Source: Plantago major
Lineage: Eukaryota; Streptophyta; Magnoliopsida; Lamiales; Plantaginaceae
Reading direction: 5' to 3'
DNA: 64,000 nucleotides
Assembly (NCBI GenBank): GCA_026545765.1
Contig: JAIFAC010000229.1
Span: 1-64,000 of the forward strand
Shown here in pieces: positions 1-11,000 of the stretch (position 1 is its first letter; each line of letters starts with the position of its first letter). The notes under the pieces were generated by a model. The model was not told the origin of the DNA. It saw nothing but the letters and a program-made list of their open reading frames with translations, and ran no database searches. The position numbers and the translations under genes were made by a program.

Positions 1-1536
1 AACCCGCTAAGTATGATAATTACAGCTAATCTTGGCATAGGATGTGGGTCTCATTCTGTTTATTTTATGAAGAAGACCCGAGAAGACATCAGCGGCTTCG
101 GCGACATTGAAGACTTAAGAAGTAAAAGCGCCTGAATTACTAGATACCCATTTATTGGAATATCTTAGCGGATATCTTGAAGACGCAGTAGTTTTCAATC
201 GGCTATGTCATGAGATATCGAGGCCAGACTCTATCCCCAGCAAGGAAGATATTTTTGATTATACATTCTTCGATGCATGTGAGCTTTAATACGTTTAGAA
301 GAGAAATATATAAAACAAAAGCTGTTTTAATAAATACAAGGTATCCATAATTGAAGATAAGGACGCGGCAAAAAGAATCACACTAGTCTCCATATTAAAG
401 CTATAGTTCCATTTATACACTATAGACAAAAAGTAGTACAACGATTTAATGCAATTGACAAGAGATAACTCAATAAATGGCGTTTTCCGAGAAGATAAAA
501 CTTTATGACTATACACAGATATCTATTAGTTTGAATTTGAGCCTAATTGATACTATTCAAACGGTAATCAATCATCTATAACAATCCACATTTTGGGAGT
601 TAGATGATATTAATCGAATTAACTCCTTGAAACGACACAAACGTTTCTAACGATCTTACTCTCTCAAAGAACTTACTTATTCTCAAAGTCACATGCACTT
701 AAAGCTTTTGATCTTGAGTAAACACCTAAGTTCTAAGTGTCCTAATCCTAAACAAGCAAAGCTATTCGTGAAGGAGTTGAATCAAAAGATCAACTATCTA
801 AGATTCATTCTCGGAATGTATATCATAAGACTCGTCAAGAAGAATCAATGGAAGATACCATACGCTGTAAAAGTGTATTAAGTAACTTGATTCACGTAGC
901 TATCCGATTAACTGAAAAGTTATTTAAGACGCCATCCGACAACTCAAACCAAAAAAACCAACACCAGTAACTCAAGTGGAGAAGGGTGTGAAATTACTTA
1001 GTTTGAAAATCGTGTGAATAACCCAAGGTTTCCGGAGTATAGGAAGTACTTGATCTTGGGAAACTAAGGAATAACTCAAATAGTTATTGAGTATAGGGAA
1101 GTACTTAGCTTGGGAAGCTAGGAATAACTCAAAGGTTTCATCGAGTATAGGTGAAATCAAATGGTGAAAGCCGGGAACAATCAGGGGAAATATTTGGTCA
1201 GGAAGTTGTTAAGAATCTTAGAATAGGATTATTGTAAGGAGAACTCAATTATCTCTGTTTCTAGTGAATTCTAGGTCTCATAGACCGAAGTGGATTAGTT
1301 GAGGATTACGCAACTCCGTATACCTTTACTATACTTACTGCATGTTATTTACGCTTCAGAGTTTTACATTATACACACACACACATATTAACCGCTTTTG
1401 CATTTATCTTTATTAAGTCTTCAAGGCTCGATTCTAGTACGAATATCTATTCGGCATCTGAGAAATAGTTGTTATCACAAAAGTTTTAAAAGACTATTCA
1501 CCCCCTCTAGTCTTTACTTTGCTGTTATCCTGACCA
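1..1536 (+). repeat. Copia LTR (element D), 5' end outside the window
   Basis: This matches, in the same order and strand, the LTR at 14597-16294, from the AACCC(G/A)CTAAGTATGATA block to the terminal block that includes CCCCCTCTAGTC. It matches the LTRs at 5702-7087, 41267-42928 and 62281-63955 in reverse. By comparison with 14597, about 160 bp of its start lie left of the window. It ends at ATCCTGACCA. The primer-binding site seen after the other 5' LTRs (TGGTATCAGA) is absent here, so this is a 3' LTR or a solo LTR. It lies inside the gag of a Ty3/gypsy element, so D is the younger insertion. Confidence 0.85.
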
Positions 1537-1876
1537 AAAGGTCTCATCGCATATTTCTTGTGCATTATCCGAGTATGAAGGTGTTCGTTCTCGGGGAGGG
1601 TAAAACTTATTCACGAAGGATTTATGAGAGAATCCCAAGTGGATAAAAGAACCCCAGTGGTTTAATGAATGGCCTAGCTTTATCCTTGCACATCGGAAAA
1701 ACCTTTCTCCTTATCTCTCCATCACATACTCCTCCCATTAACTGGAATCCTGCAATCAAGACTTCAAACTCCTTGAGGAACCTTATCACATCCTCGCTGG
1801 CCATTCCAGTAGAACTCGGGGGGAGATTATGAAGTGGTGAGCTTTGGTTCAAATTCCTCGCCTCATTAGACATCAC
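1537..1876 (-). pseudogene. Ty3/gypsy (Athila/Tat-like) gag fragment of element F
   Basis: The minus strand from 1876 encodes a start with GVCDGEIRRKVFPMCKDKAR, the conserved core of plant Ty3 gag (retrotrans_gag family: F...GV..D.IR.K.FP...KDKA). After one frame change near 1640 the reading continues with KFYPPRERTPSYSDNAQEI, the next part of the same domain (F...F.P..R...). It is cut at 1536 by copia LTR D. The ATG lies about 190 bp inside the primer-binding site, a normal spacing. It is not functional as it stands. The family is well supported; the lineage (Athila/Tat rather than chromovirus) rests on the primer site and gag style. Confidence 0.72.
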
Positions 1877-2068
1877 GATTGCTTTGTTTTCCTACTTTAA
1901 CTCTCATCGGGCTGCATGTAGGTCGCATAGGTTTGAGCCATTGAAATGTCCTTTCTGATCAACCTGTTGTTAGAGCTACACAATACGAAAACCTCGAAAT
2001 ATCCTTAGTTTCTGTTAGTGCACTGGAAAACAAGTAAAGATTTGCAATCAAGAACTACGAGGAATTGA

Positions 2069-2081
2069 GTCCCCGGTGCCA
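2069..2081 (-). promoter_or_regulatory. Primer-binding site of gypsy element F
   Basis: On the minus strand, directly inside the LTR end (CA at 2087-2086), the sequence reads AATTTGGCACCGGGGAC. Athila/Tat elements typically have AATTTGGCGCCGTTGCCGGGGA here, complementary to a tRNA 3' end. The copy here is shortened in the middle but keeps TGGC and CCGGGGAC. It fixes the orientation of F (minus) and identifies 2086-3276 as its 5' LTR. Confidence 0.7.
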
Positions 2082-2085
2082 AATT

Positions 2086-3276
2086 TGATGTGCTCAAATT
2101 ACTTAGGAAAACAAGTAGGAAGCGATGAAACAGTATCATGCTAACACGACATCGTCACTAAGGAATCAATTAGCTACCACATCAAGTTGAAAGCAAACAA
2201 TTACTTGTAGAAAACAGTTTGATTTGTTTGAATTTGAGTACTTCTAATAACTAGAAAACAAAAAATGCAATGTAGTTGATTTTAATGGATAGAAAAGAAC
2301 ACGAGTTACGATCAAGTAATGCTAATTCGCCTAGAGATGCGCTCATATTGTCACACGGTCGGTGTACGTAAATCACCAATCCAATTCAACCAATCGTTAT
2401 TTGAATGTTTTGAAATAGAGAAATCATGGTCGTCAATTCATGACCCTTTAACCGAAAACGATTTTCAAAGTCTCAATCTAGCTTATTGGATTAAAGGTTT
2501 TACAAAGATTTAAAGATAGATTGAACCTATATGAACTAATCTAAACCCTAGAAGCGAATATGCATAACCGTCACATAACTACCATGTTCGGAGTGGTTTA
2601 GATACTCATGATAGAAGCCAGGATCAAAGAATTCAAGATATTGCTCATGCTAAACATAAACATAATGATAATTGCATGCAAGCTCATACAATTCGACAAA
2701 CAAGAACAAGACCGAATTGTAAAGAGATAAACAATAGAGAATTACCAAAATAACCAGGAATTCGATATTAATCCTTCAATCAAAGATAAAACCAAGCTCC
2801 AATGTAGTTCAATCTCCAGGATAATGTCTAGGAGCTTTTTTCTAAGAACTAGGTTAAAAGAAAGTATGAAAGAAAGAATCAAAAATCTAATCTAATAAGG
2901 AAAGCAAAACTCTGATCCTGCGCTTCTCGCCGCGGCGGAAGGAATAGCTCGCCGTGGTGAGCCTTCTTAATCGAAGAATATATAGCCCTCGCATAATTTC
3001 GCCGCGGCGAGCTTCAATCTTCAAAACAGAGGTTTCATTCGCAAAATCTCTCCGCGGCGGAACAATTCCTTCCCCGTGGCGAGCCTTCTTTAATCGTAGA
3101 AGATATACATTCGCTAAATCTGCTTGCGCAGACTTCTGCAATTTCGACTCCAAGCTCGTAAAATCTCACCACATGGATCGAATCATTGCCGGGCGAAATA
3201 TGCTAAGCAGCTTGTCCTCATTTAGCTCACAAAGACAGCAAAAAAGGACCAAATGAGACGTTAGAATATTGTCTCA
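2086..3276 (-). repeat. 5' LTR of gypsy element F
   Basis: Bounded by TG...CA. On the minus strand it begins TGAGACAATATTC at 3276 and ends GCACATCA at 2086, next to the primer-binding site, for a length of about 1.19 kb. It holds a cluster of GC-rich palindromes at 2926-3085 in otherwise AT-rich sequence. Its outer edge directly abuts CACTA transposase coding sequence (3289 onwards), so F inserted into CACTA-1. The partner LTR and target duplication are left of the window. Confidence 0.65.
2924..3088. repeat. GC-rich palindromic repeat cluster in the LTR of F
   Basis: Five imperfect copies of a palindromic core, CTCGCCGCGGCGAG in its ideal form, occur at about 2926, 2946, 3000, 3050 and 3073. 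They are spaced by AT-rich text that itself repeats (CCTTCTT(T)AATCG(A/T)AGAA at about 2962 and 3086). The arrangement suggests two duplicated 100-130 bp units. The core can form hairpins and is dense in CG. Function unknown. Confidence 0.6.
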
Positions 3277-3288
3277 TCACCAGGTGAT

Positions 3289-3672
3289 TTGTATGATTTC
3301 CACGGGAAGCTGAAACGAATAGTGCGCCTAGAATATCCTGGTTTGCCCTTGAAAAGAACCTTTTTGTTTGATGTTGACTGGTATGATCCTAATCCACTTG
3401 GTACGAAGAAGAATGAGCAGTATGAAATGGTTGACATAAACCATCGAAAGAGGTACAAAACTAATGCAACCATTTATCTTGGCGATCAAGACGACAAGTG
3501 GTGTTTCCTGAATATCCAAGCGAGAACGCGACAAGGCGGACTGGTTAGCTGCGATACCTATACATGCCCGCTCCAAGTCCAAAGTGGAGTATGTTGAGAA
3601 AGACGACTCAATTACCAACACGTACCAAGAAGAGGTTGTCGATGAACAAGCAAAACTCTGCATAAGCTCGTG
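3289..3672 (+). pseudogene. CACTA-1 TNP2-type transposase, C-terminal end (DUF4216-like)
   Basis: The plus strand encodes FHGKLKRIVRLEYPGLPLKR, then DVDWYDPNP.GT and YEMVDINHRKRY. This matches the C-terminal DUF4216 region of plant CACTA transposases (G.L..I.EL.YPG...V.LF...W.DP, then Y..VDINH...Y). The same block occurs in reverse in element E near 53.9 kb. Upstream domains are missing because gypsy F inserted just before it. A frame change near 3595 precedes an acidic tail (VVDEQAKLCISS). This is a remnant. Confidence 0.75.
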
Positions 3673-3789
3673 ATGAGTTGATAGATCCGCACGAGGACCG
3701 AAGATGTAGACTTAGGACGAGGACTTACGTGGTATGTGAGATGGGTAGATTATGTATATAACTAGTTAGTTGTTGATAATACCAAGTAT

Positions 3790-5701
3790 TTGTGATTTAC
3801 AAGCTTTTCAAAATGTATGTAGGTATATATAACACATTTTTCCCAGATGTTGCATGTTTTGCAGATGCCGCAGTAGGTGACCCACCGTCCTCCCCATGCG
3901 GCGGTCGGGTAGTCGAGGAGGGGGGTCTGACTCAGAGGAGCATATTAGTCAGAGCAGCCGCTCTACGATTCCTGAGACGCCACCTGGTTCGAGCAGGGGC
4001 TCAAATCTAATCTTCGGGAACTTACAGACGATTTACTGTCCCTACCGAGATCGAGGTGGGGCTCATGGAGTGGGAAGCTGTGGTTGTTCCTAATCGGTAA
4101 AGACAAGTAAGTATTATACATTCGCTTATATATATAGAACATACCTTAAGATAATTTATGTCACATCATTGTTATACTATACTAATTAATATTTGTTTCT
4201 TGTATCTTATACATTGATAACAGTTTACGGCCTTCAGATGCAGCCGCTAAACTCGGTGACATCTTTCGGACCAAGAGGGAGCCCCTCAGCTGGGCTTAGA
4301 AGTGGTCATGCATCTCGGACCGGATGAGAGGCGAGTACTTTGATGAGTTGCGGGTAAGTTTGAATCTGACATTCCTTTATTTGTTGTTATACTCCTTGTT
4401 TTAATGTGAGTGGTATGTTAGCCACTGTATGTGAGTGGTATGTTAGCCACTGAACTTGGGTGATATGTTAGTCACCACTGTGTTAGTAAATTTTAGGATA
4501 ATGTGAGTGGTATGTTAACTTTGGTGATATGTTAGTCACCACTGTGTTAGTATATTTTAGGACAATGTGAGTGGTATGTTAGCCACTGTATGTGAGTAGT
4601 ATGTTAGCTGCTGAACTTGGGTGATATGTTAGTCACCACTGTGTTAGTATATTTTAGGACAATGTGAGTGATATGTTAGCCACTGTATGTGAGTAGTATG
4701 TTAGCTACTGAACTTGGGTGATATGTTAGTCACCACTGTGCTAGTAAATTTTAGGACAATGCGAGTGGTATGTTAGCCACTATATGTGAGTGGTATGTTA
4801 ACTTGGGTGATATGTTCGTCACCACTGTGTTAGTAAATTTTAGGGCAATGTGAGTGGTATGTTAGCCACTATATGTGAGTGGTATGTTAGCCGCTAAACT
4901 TGGGTGATATGTTAGTCACCATTGAATATGTTATGTTGTGTTATCTTATTAAATTGATGTCTCGGTTTACATTATGTAATTTGGATGTTGTCTGGAATTG
5001 GAAATGTAGAAAAAGTACTTCATTCCCAACAGGTTGCTCCACCTGATATGGCCTTGTTTCGAGTCACTGGGGTCAGCTCGATACAAGGATATGGTTTGCA
5101 CTATGAAAAGGATGTGGCGACAAAACAAAAGGCCTGCATGGTGTGATGAGGAGGAGTGGGCGCTTTGGGTGGCCTACTGGACTCGAGTTGATGTCCAGCA
5201 GATTGCGGACCAGAACAGAGAGAACCGGCTGACAGAGCCGTCTGAGGGTAAAGGGGTGGCCATTCACCACTACGGGTCGCAAGCTGTTCTTACGCATCAC
5301 GTGAAATCTGTAAGTGTACATCTAATTTGGTCAGTTTATTCGTACATATGTTTTGTGTTTCATTTTTATACCTTTAATGAGTTCCTAGCTAAATGTTTTC
5401 CTTTAATGAGTTCCTAGCTAAATGTTTACCTTTAATGTGTTTTGTGTCTCATATGTTCTTCAGGTGTCTTCAGGGGAGAAGAATACCGCCCTCAAGTACT
5501 TCAAAAGAGCCAAGTCAAGAATGGGTTGGGACAAAGAAGTCCGAGGCTATCATGTACGTTAATTTTGGTTACAGTTCATATTTGTGTAGTACAAGTTATT
5601 ATGAAAAAATTGTAACTCATGATATCCCAGATTTTACTAAGCTTCAGTCGAGGTGGAGGCTCAGATCGAGAGGCAGCAGGCCGAAACGGGTGAGGAGTTG
5701 T
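3790..5701 (+). pseudogene. CACTA-1 second gene (TNPA-like, Transposase_24 type), multi-exon, 3' truncated
   Basis: Exons read from splice signals and coding sense: about 3870-4098 (Ser/Gly-rich, ending EWEAVVVPNR before GTAAAG), 4225-4352 (followed by GTAAGT), 5034-5308, 5464-5553 and 5645-5701. The 5034 exon encodes SARYKDMVCTMKRMW, RPAWCDEEEWALWVAYW and QNRENRLTEPSEGKG with HHYGSQAVLTHH. This is the Transposase_24 pattern (P.W...EW..L..YW.....Q..S..NR.NR...HH.GS), as in the DNA-binding partner protein of En/Spm elements. The last exon is coiled-coil-like (VEVEAQIERQQAETGEEL) and is cut by copia LTR B. The large third intron holds a tandem repeat. Start exon uncertain. Confidence 0.7.
4388..4925 (+). 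repeat. Tandem repeat in the TNPA-like intron of CACTA-1
   Basis: Many copies of GTGAGTGGTATGTTAGCCACT and GGTGATATGTTAGTCACC, joined by TGTGTTAGTAAATTTTAGGACAAT or close variants. Each core is a dyad: TATGTTA flanked by inverted GTGG/CCAC or GGTGA/TCACC. The unit is the reverse complement of the 71-bp repeat in element E (52342-52820). It therefore lies on the same gene strand and in the same intron of both elements. Confidence 0.9.
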
Positions 5702-7087
5702 TGGTCCAGATAACGGCAAAGTAAAAGACTAGGGGGGGTGAATAGTCTTTTAAACTTTTGTCGATAAACACAGTTTCTCAGAAACCTGGGGGTTTCTGAT
5801 ACTTAAATTCAGAGCGCGGAAGACTTTAAGATAGGTAAGTGCAGAAACAATAAGTAAGTGTGTGTGCTTTATCGAAGATAAATACGTAAAGGTAAATAAC
5901 ATGAAGTATAGTGGTATCTGGAGGTATGAATCCTCCAACTAATCCACTTCGTCTTTCGAGACCTAGAATTCACTAGAATGTATAATTGAGTTCACCTTAC
6001 TAAAATCCTATTCTAAGATTTTAAACAATTGGTTCCCAACCAAATGTTCCCCGAAGTTATTCCTCACTCCTGAGCTAAGTACTTCCTCTACTCGGATAAC
6101 CTTGAGTTATTCCCGATTTCCCAAATCAAGTACTTCCTCTACTCCACACCTTTATGGTGTTGGTTATAAGGTTTGTCGAGAGACTTCGGGATAACTTTTC
6201 AGCTTATGTTTTCAGAGAGCCTAATAGAACAAGACTACTTAATACACTTGTTCAGTTGTATGGCAATCAGCTTTCATCGACCAAGTAATTGATGTCCGCT
6301 CGAGAATGAGCTTCTCGAAGGTTATCCGATGCTCAACTCTTTCACGAATAACAATCTCTTGTTAAGGTTCGACAACTTAGAACTACTAGTGATTCTTCAA
6401 GCAATGTAAAGCTTTTAGAAAGGGTAGTAGAGTGCTTGAGAGAATACTTTGCTAGATTGTAAGTTTGCAAGTTAGATCGCTCTTCGTCGTATTCTCAAAG
6501 ATCTAAGTGTGTGATATTTATAGATGAATTAGAGAGTCGTTGATGTTATCCGTTAGACACAATTCAAATTCACTATACTTATCTTGAAATGAGTACTCGA
6601 AGTCCTTGTCTCATATCTCGAGAGGATCGTTTTAGCGGTTTTTCTCATGCAATTAATGCATATGTACTATTTCTTGTCCGTAGTCTTCAACGGATACATT
6701 AGCCTTTCGATGGCTTCGTATGCTCCATACTCATGATGTCATATGTTCCGTAATCATGTTTCAAAAGTAACTAAATGTACTTAAGAAAGGATTAAGGACA
6801 TAGTCTTTCCGAAAGGAGACTAAACCTTGGTGTCTTCATAAATCTTGTGCAATCTCCGATCTTGTAATCTTCAGAAAAGCTCCATTGCTAGGATTGATCT
6901 TCATGGTCTTCTTGATATAAAAATTACACTCAGAGACCTATAATCCTAATACAAGATTTACTAGACTAATTTATACTCAGTGATTTCCTTTACAATGTTC
7001 AAGTGAACCAAGAGTACTTAATCACCTTTTCAAGTTAAGATAAGAACATGTGATGAATGATCAAAATACTAACAGATATTCCTAACA
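5702..7087 (-). repeat. 3' LTR of copia element B
   Basis: Reverse-orientation LTR of the A/C/D family, about 1.39 kb. On the plus strand it opens TGGTCCAGATAACGGCAAAG and ends CCTAACA, before a polypurine tract. Shared blocks include CCAACTAATCCACTTCGTCT, the repeated AAGTACTTCCT(C/A)TACTC runs and CACCTTACTAAAATCC. Inserted in the last visible exon of the CACTA-1 second gene. The five bases outside it are GTTGT; the matching target copy would lie beyond B's 5' LTR, which is missing. Confidence 0.85.
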
Positions 7088-7098
7088 AATTTCCCTTT
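7088..7098 (-). promoter_or_regulatory. Polypurine tract of element B
   Basis: On the minus strand CAAAGGGAAATT directly precedes the LTR start TGTTAGG. This is the expected plus-strand primer site and confirms that 5702-7087 is the 3' LTR. Confidence 0.7.
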
Positions 7099-7365
7099 GA
7101 TCACCATCCATGACTATCTTCAAAGTCCTATTACAAAGTTGTAATCCTCGAAGAGAAAACAATCCACCACTTAATCATTTCAAATGATATTCAATTTTAG
7201 TCAATTATGCGTAAAGTAAACATCAACCAAATCACAAGAAGTGACCTTGGTCGATAAGTTGTCATCTATTAGAGTGTATCCGAGAGTATGATCTTCGACA
7301 GATACAGACATGTAATAAGATGCAACTTTTACGAATAGAGAAAATTAGAAATGGCAATGCTAAGA

Positions 7366-8584
7366 TTACAAAAAGTAACAAAACAAACTAAGTAAATTAG
7401 AACAACAGAGAGTCCAAGCTCCAAGTAAACATTCTAAGATACTAGTCTTCAAGTCTTCAAAATAACTTAGGTTCGTAAACCTCAAGTTCTTCAAAGACCC
7501 TTTCGGATCAATTGACATAGTCATCCACTTTTCTCGCATTCTCGACATAGTCATAAAGTATCCTTCTAATGTAAAGTTCTCTTTTCCGGATAAGATACAA
7601 ATTTCATGGTAACTCTTGCCAAGATTGTAGTTTTCTTCGTAAAGTGTTTGACCCAAAGAGTATTTTCCTGCACCTGCATGTCTTTCTCGGATAAGATACA
7701 AATTTCATGGTAACTCTTTCCAAGATTGTAGTTTTTCTTCAAAGTGTTTCACCCAAGAGTATTTTCCCTGCACCGTGCATGGTCTACTGGCAATGTATAG
7801 GTTGAAATACTTGTATATTTCTTCCAGATAGTGAATATCATCCAGATATTCATCCTTTGTCATGTAGAATGACTCATAGGATGAACACCTAGCTTGTTCG
7901 CTTGTCAATTACCATCCAGCTTTTCTTGTCTTGTGCACATCTTCCGCTCGGGGTAAGGACAAGGAAAAGAAAGGTCCATCTTCGCATCATTTTTTCAACC
8001 TCAAAGTTTAGCCGTGCATGAAGGTGCTCATGTTTTAGCAAATTTGGCTTGCCTTCACCCATTTTAGGATCCGTCAAGATGGAGTCGAAACTTATCATTG
8101 ACAAGTAGATGTTGCGCCCGTAATCCAATACCCTTTCTTGTTCGGGAATGCACCTATATGAAGACTCTTCATTACGGGTCTTCATATACTCAATGTGGGC
8201 ATCAACTGGCTTTTCTCGATGAGTTTCTTTGTTTGCTCGCCAAACCAATATCCTTCTAAATTTTCTGTTAGTGGCCTTCTCAGAGATCCCGTGACTCTTT
8301 CTTCCGCCGTGTAGGTGGAAGTTCCTCGAATCGACTTGGTATTTCCGTATGGATTCGCCGCTAATGGCCTTGCCGCCAGAGGAGGTTGTAAGGGCTTGTT
8401 TGCCTTCTTCTTTGTGAAGTGGATGTTCATCAAGACGATTCATCCTCATCATCATCATTGATGTTCCAGCCAGAGGCTTGCACTGACCTCTTACCTCACC
8501 TTCTTCGATTTTCTTCTTCAAGCTTTCCGTTGTTCCCATCCGAGATCCTAAGGGACTTGGTTCCCTAGTGACCATACTTCTCAT
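7366..8584 (-). pseudogene. B post-pol gene, conserved C-terminal module (function unknown)
   Basis: Minus-strand ORFs of 231, 67 and 111 codons, separated by frame breaks, carry a module also found in element A (43344-44103). Shared features are an Ile-Glu-Tyr start, ESSYRCI, a DYG/D-rich stretch, KPNLL.HEH, a Cys-containing linker, SFYMTKDEYLDDIHYLEEIY, then KYFNL and WVKHF. The block from KPNL to WVKHF keeps the same order and spacing in A. I do not recognise the domain. It is the last part of the long post-pol region and lies just inside the 3' LTR, so it is carried by the element. The N-terminal part is Lys/Met-rich and disordered. Confidence 0.6.
7586..7786. repeat. 102-bp tandem duplication in element B
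   Basis: CGGATAAGATACAAATTTCA and the sequence after it occur at 7586 and again at 7688. The two units differ by a few small indels and substitutions (for example TTCTTCGTAAAGTG in the first against TTCTTCAAAGTG in the second). The duplication falls in the WVKHF part of the C-terminal module and disrupts it. Element A has one copy. Confidence 0.85.
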
Positions 8585-10301
8585 TTTCCGCCGGGTTGAT
8601 CTCGAACAACTTCTTCAAAGAGGGTGTTCCTGGTGTCCTTAATGACTAGTCGACTTGAGGAGGGGAGATTTGATTGTTTTCTTTTCTTCCTCTCGCTTCT
8701 CGAAATATCTCCTTCCCTTAGTCATGAATGATCGACTCATGATAGCATAAGCTTCAGAGAGTGATTCAAAGTTCTTCCGAGGTTGTTATGCACCCGACCA
8801 ATTCTTGGAATTCTTCTTTCATGTCCTTGTTTTGCCTAACCAACACTTGCAGACTTTTCCGTTGAGCTCTTCAAGAGGCTTTAGAATAGCCTCATTGTCG
8901 AGTAGCATAAGTAGCATCTGTGCTTGATTCGCATTGTTGCGCCTTCTTCCCGATCGTAGCTAAGTCTTTCGAGAGAGAGCTATGCTGGTTGCTCTATTTA
9001 GCAATGCAAAGAATGCAAATCTTTCATCCCTTCCTGGATCAGAGGGACTTGGTTGTTTTGAGCAACAAGTCTGCTCTTAGTTCCAAGAAAATAGCCGTTT
9101 TGACTCGTGCTCATCACTTCAAGCACCGAGCAGAGAAATTTGAGGCGCGTAAGGGCTAGCTTTTCCTTAGTGATTAGCCTTTTCTTCAATAAGAGCTCGA
9201 CACTCTAAGTCGATTCTCTTCTCCTCTTCCAACTTAAATCGAGTTGTTCAATCCAACTCAAGTCGTGATTTCTTCAATCAGGTCTTGTTCATTCGCTGGG
9301 TATTTTGATGAGACTTTGGTGGTGAAGATGATGGGGCTTTCGGCATTGGAAGGAGTAGCCTTTTCGCACTTCCTTTGCTAACTTTCCTAATCCCGCTTCT
9401 GTGTTGGGGATCATCATTCGATCATCATCATCATCCTTTTCTTGTCTTCTCGACTTGGATGCTCGTAGGAGGTTCTTGGTAGTCATTCTCATCGGCCTTC
9501 TCATCTTCGAAACCAAATGATCACATTAGAAGTGTGATCATCCTCCCATTTACTTCTTCTTGCTCGTAAGGGTAGGTTGTGAGCTTGTCAAGGTGATGGG
9601 TCACCATCCGCTTAGGTTTGAGCATCGCAGCCTTGAAAGTCCGCGAGGAGTCTTTGTGCTACTTCATTTAAGAAGTTATCATCCATCGAGTGGCAAAAGA
9701 ATATGATTCGTGGGAAACATAGCATGGATATGGTCTTCCAGATTGATTGCTATGGCCCTTTCTCCTGGATGTCAATTACTTGCAATTTCGTAAAGATCGG
9801 CCTTTCGAAGTTTCGCCATCATCAAGCACTTTAGATGTTTCTTGAGAGTGTTCTTCTTAAAGGCTTGGAGTAAGTCGAGTGGCACTGACTTTGAGCCCGA
9901 AGAAAGGGATCAAGTTAGTTTTGTTCAAACTACTTGTGTTAGTATCTGGTGCAAAAGTAAGCTTCGAGCATACCGTAGAAACACTAGGCTCATTTGCTGA
10001 CTTCGCTTGTTTGGGCACAGAGGCCTCAGACACCTTGATGTGAGGAGAAGTCGATCCTCAAAGATCCTTTCTTTCGATCAACCCGAGAAATAGAATCAAA
10101 TATGTTTAGAAACTTGTTATCAAAAAGATAAGTGGAAAATGCTTTGACTTCGCTATCCAAGTGAGGAAGCTCAACGGTATCTTTCTCGTAAACCTTGGTG
10201 GTTTCGAACCTTTTCTTCGATATCGCTTGTTCAATAGCTTTTAGTTTCTTTCGAGGAGATGAGATCACATTCTCTCCGCCCAAGTGTTCTTCTGATTGAG
10301 C
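8585..10301 (-). pseudogene. B post-pol gene, central charged and coiled-coil part
   Basis: Minus-strand fragments encode Lys/Glu-rich and acidic stretches (an EKDDDDDRM run near 9.42 kb, a helical Leu-rich segment at 8998-9189, and LKAIEQAISKKRFE at 10.2 kb). Element A has a comparable coiled coil at 45033-45323 (QLHLQLEDQIAKSRDKLVQL) and an acidic segment at 45.6 kb, in the same order. Frames are broken many times. No catalytic motif seen. Confidence 0.45.
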
Positions 10302-11000
10302 CTGTAAGATAGAACAAACATATTTATTAAGTAGTGAATTTTACCAAAATTTTCTTAAGGAAAGTTTACTGATACTTACCTTCTCAACAGAAGGCTCAGT
10401 AATTACTTCCTCATAGTGCTTTTCACCTGAAACTCTTCGTGTCAGTGTCGTTCCACTCCACTACTTTCTCGCTTGTAGCCTAAGAAGAGACATTAAGAAT
10501 ATCGTAACATAAGAGCCATTTAGTTAATTATTCCTTGTTCGTAGATAACTTACTACGTGGAATGACTCTTCTTCAAGTTCCGAGGTTCGAGGAACCTCTT
10601 CTCGATTCAAGGGAGTGGACAAGTTTTCTTCCCCAAATTGTGTTCCAAGTCAGCTCAGAATAAATGAAGCTTATGAGTAACAAGTTAACATTTTAATGTT
10701 GACAAGTTAGATACAACTACTTTGTTACCCTAATAGGTCAGTCGAGTTTGGGTTTCGACTAGTGGAGTTTCCATGCCCTCTCTTTGCTCATTGTTGGTCT
10801 CCTCTACAATGTCTTTCGAGTTCCATCTCGCTTGATCCCTTTCGAGAGTTGAGCTCTCTCGTAGGTTGAGGAACCTGCTCAAGAACAGGTTTTCTTCACC
10901 ACATTAAGTGTCAGTATTGTGAATGTGGAAGCAATGTCAACATCTTCCATCACTCTATCTTCCTCTTCCAGCCTTCTTCTTCCCGGCCGACAGAGGGCTC
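10302..11000 (-). other. B post-pol gene, short exons with GT-AG introns
   Basis: On the minus strand a clear intron runs from GTAAGTATC (10379) to CTTACAG (10302), 78 bp. The exon after it begins GCTCAATCAG. Upstream there is a second acceptor (CTTCTTAG before GCTACAAGC, near 10478) and donor-like TAGTAAGTT near 10552, then GTAACAAAG near 10725. Exons are about 80-150 bp, begin GCT and end near AAG/GAG. Element A has the same arrangement at 46259-46912. Exact exon edges are uncertain because of local sequence errors. Confidence 0.55.
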
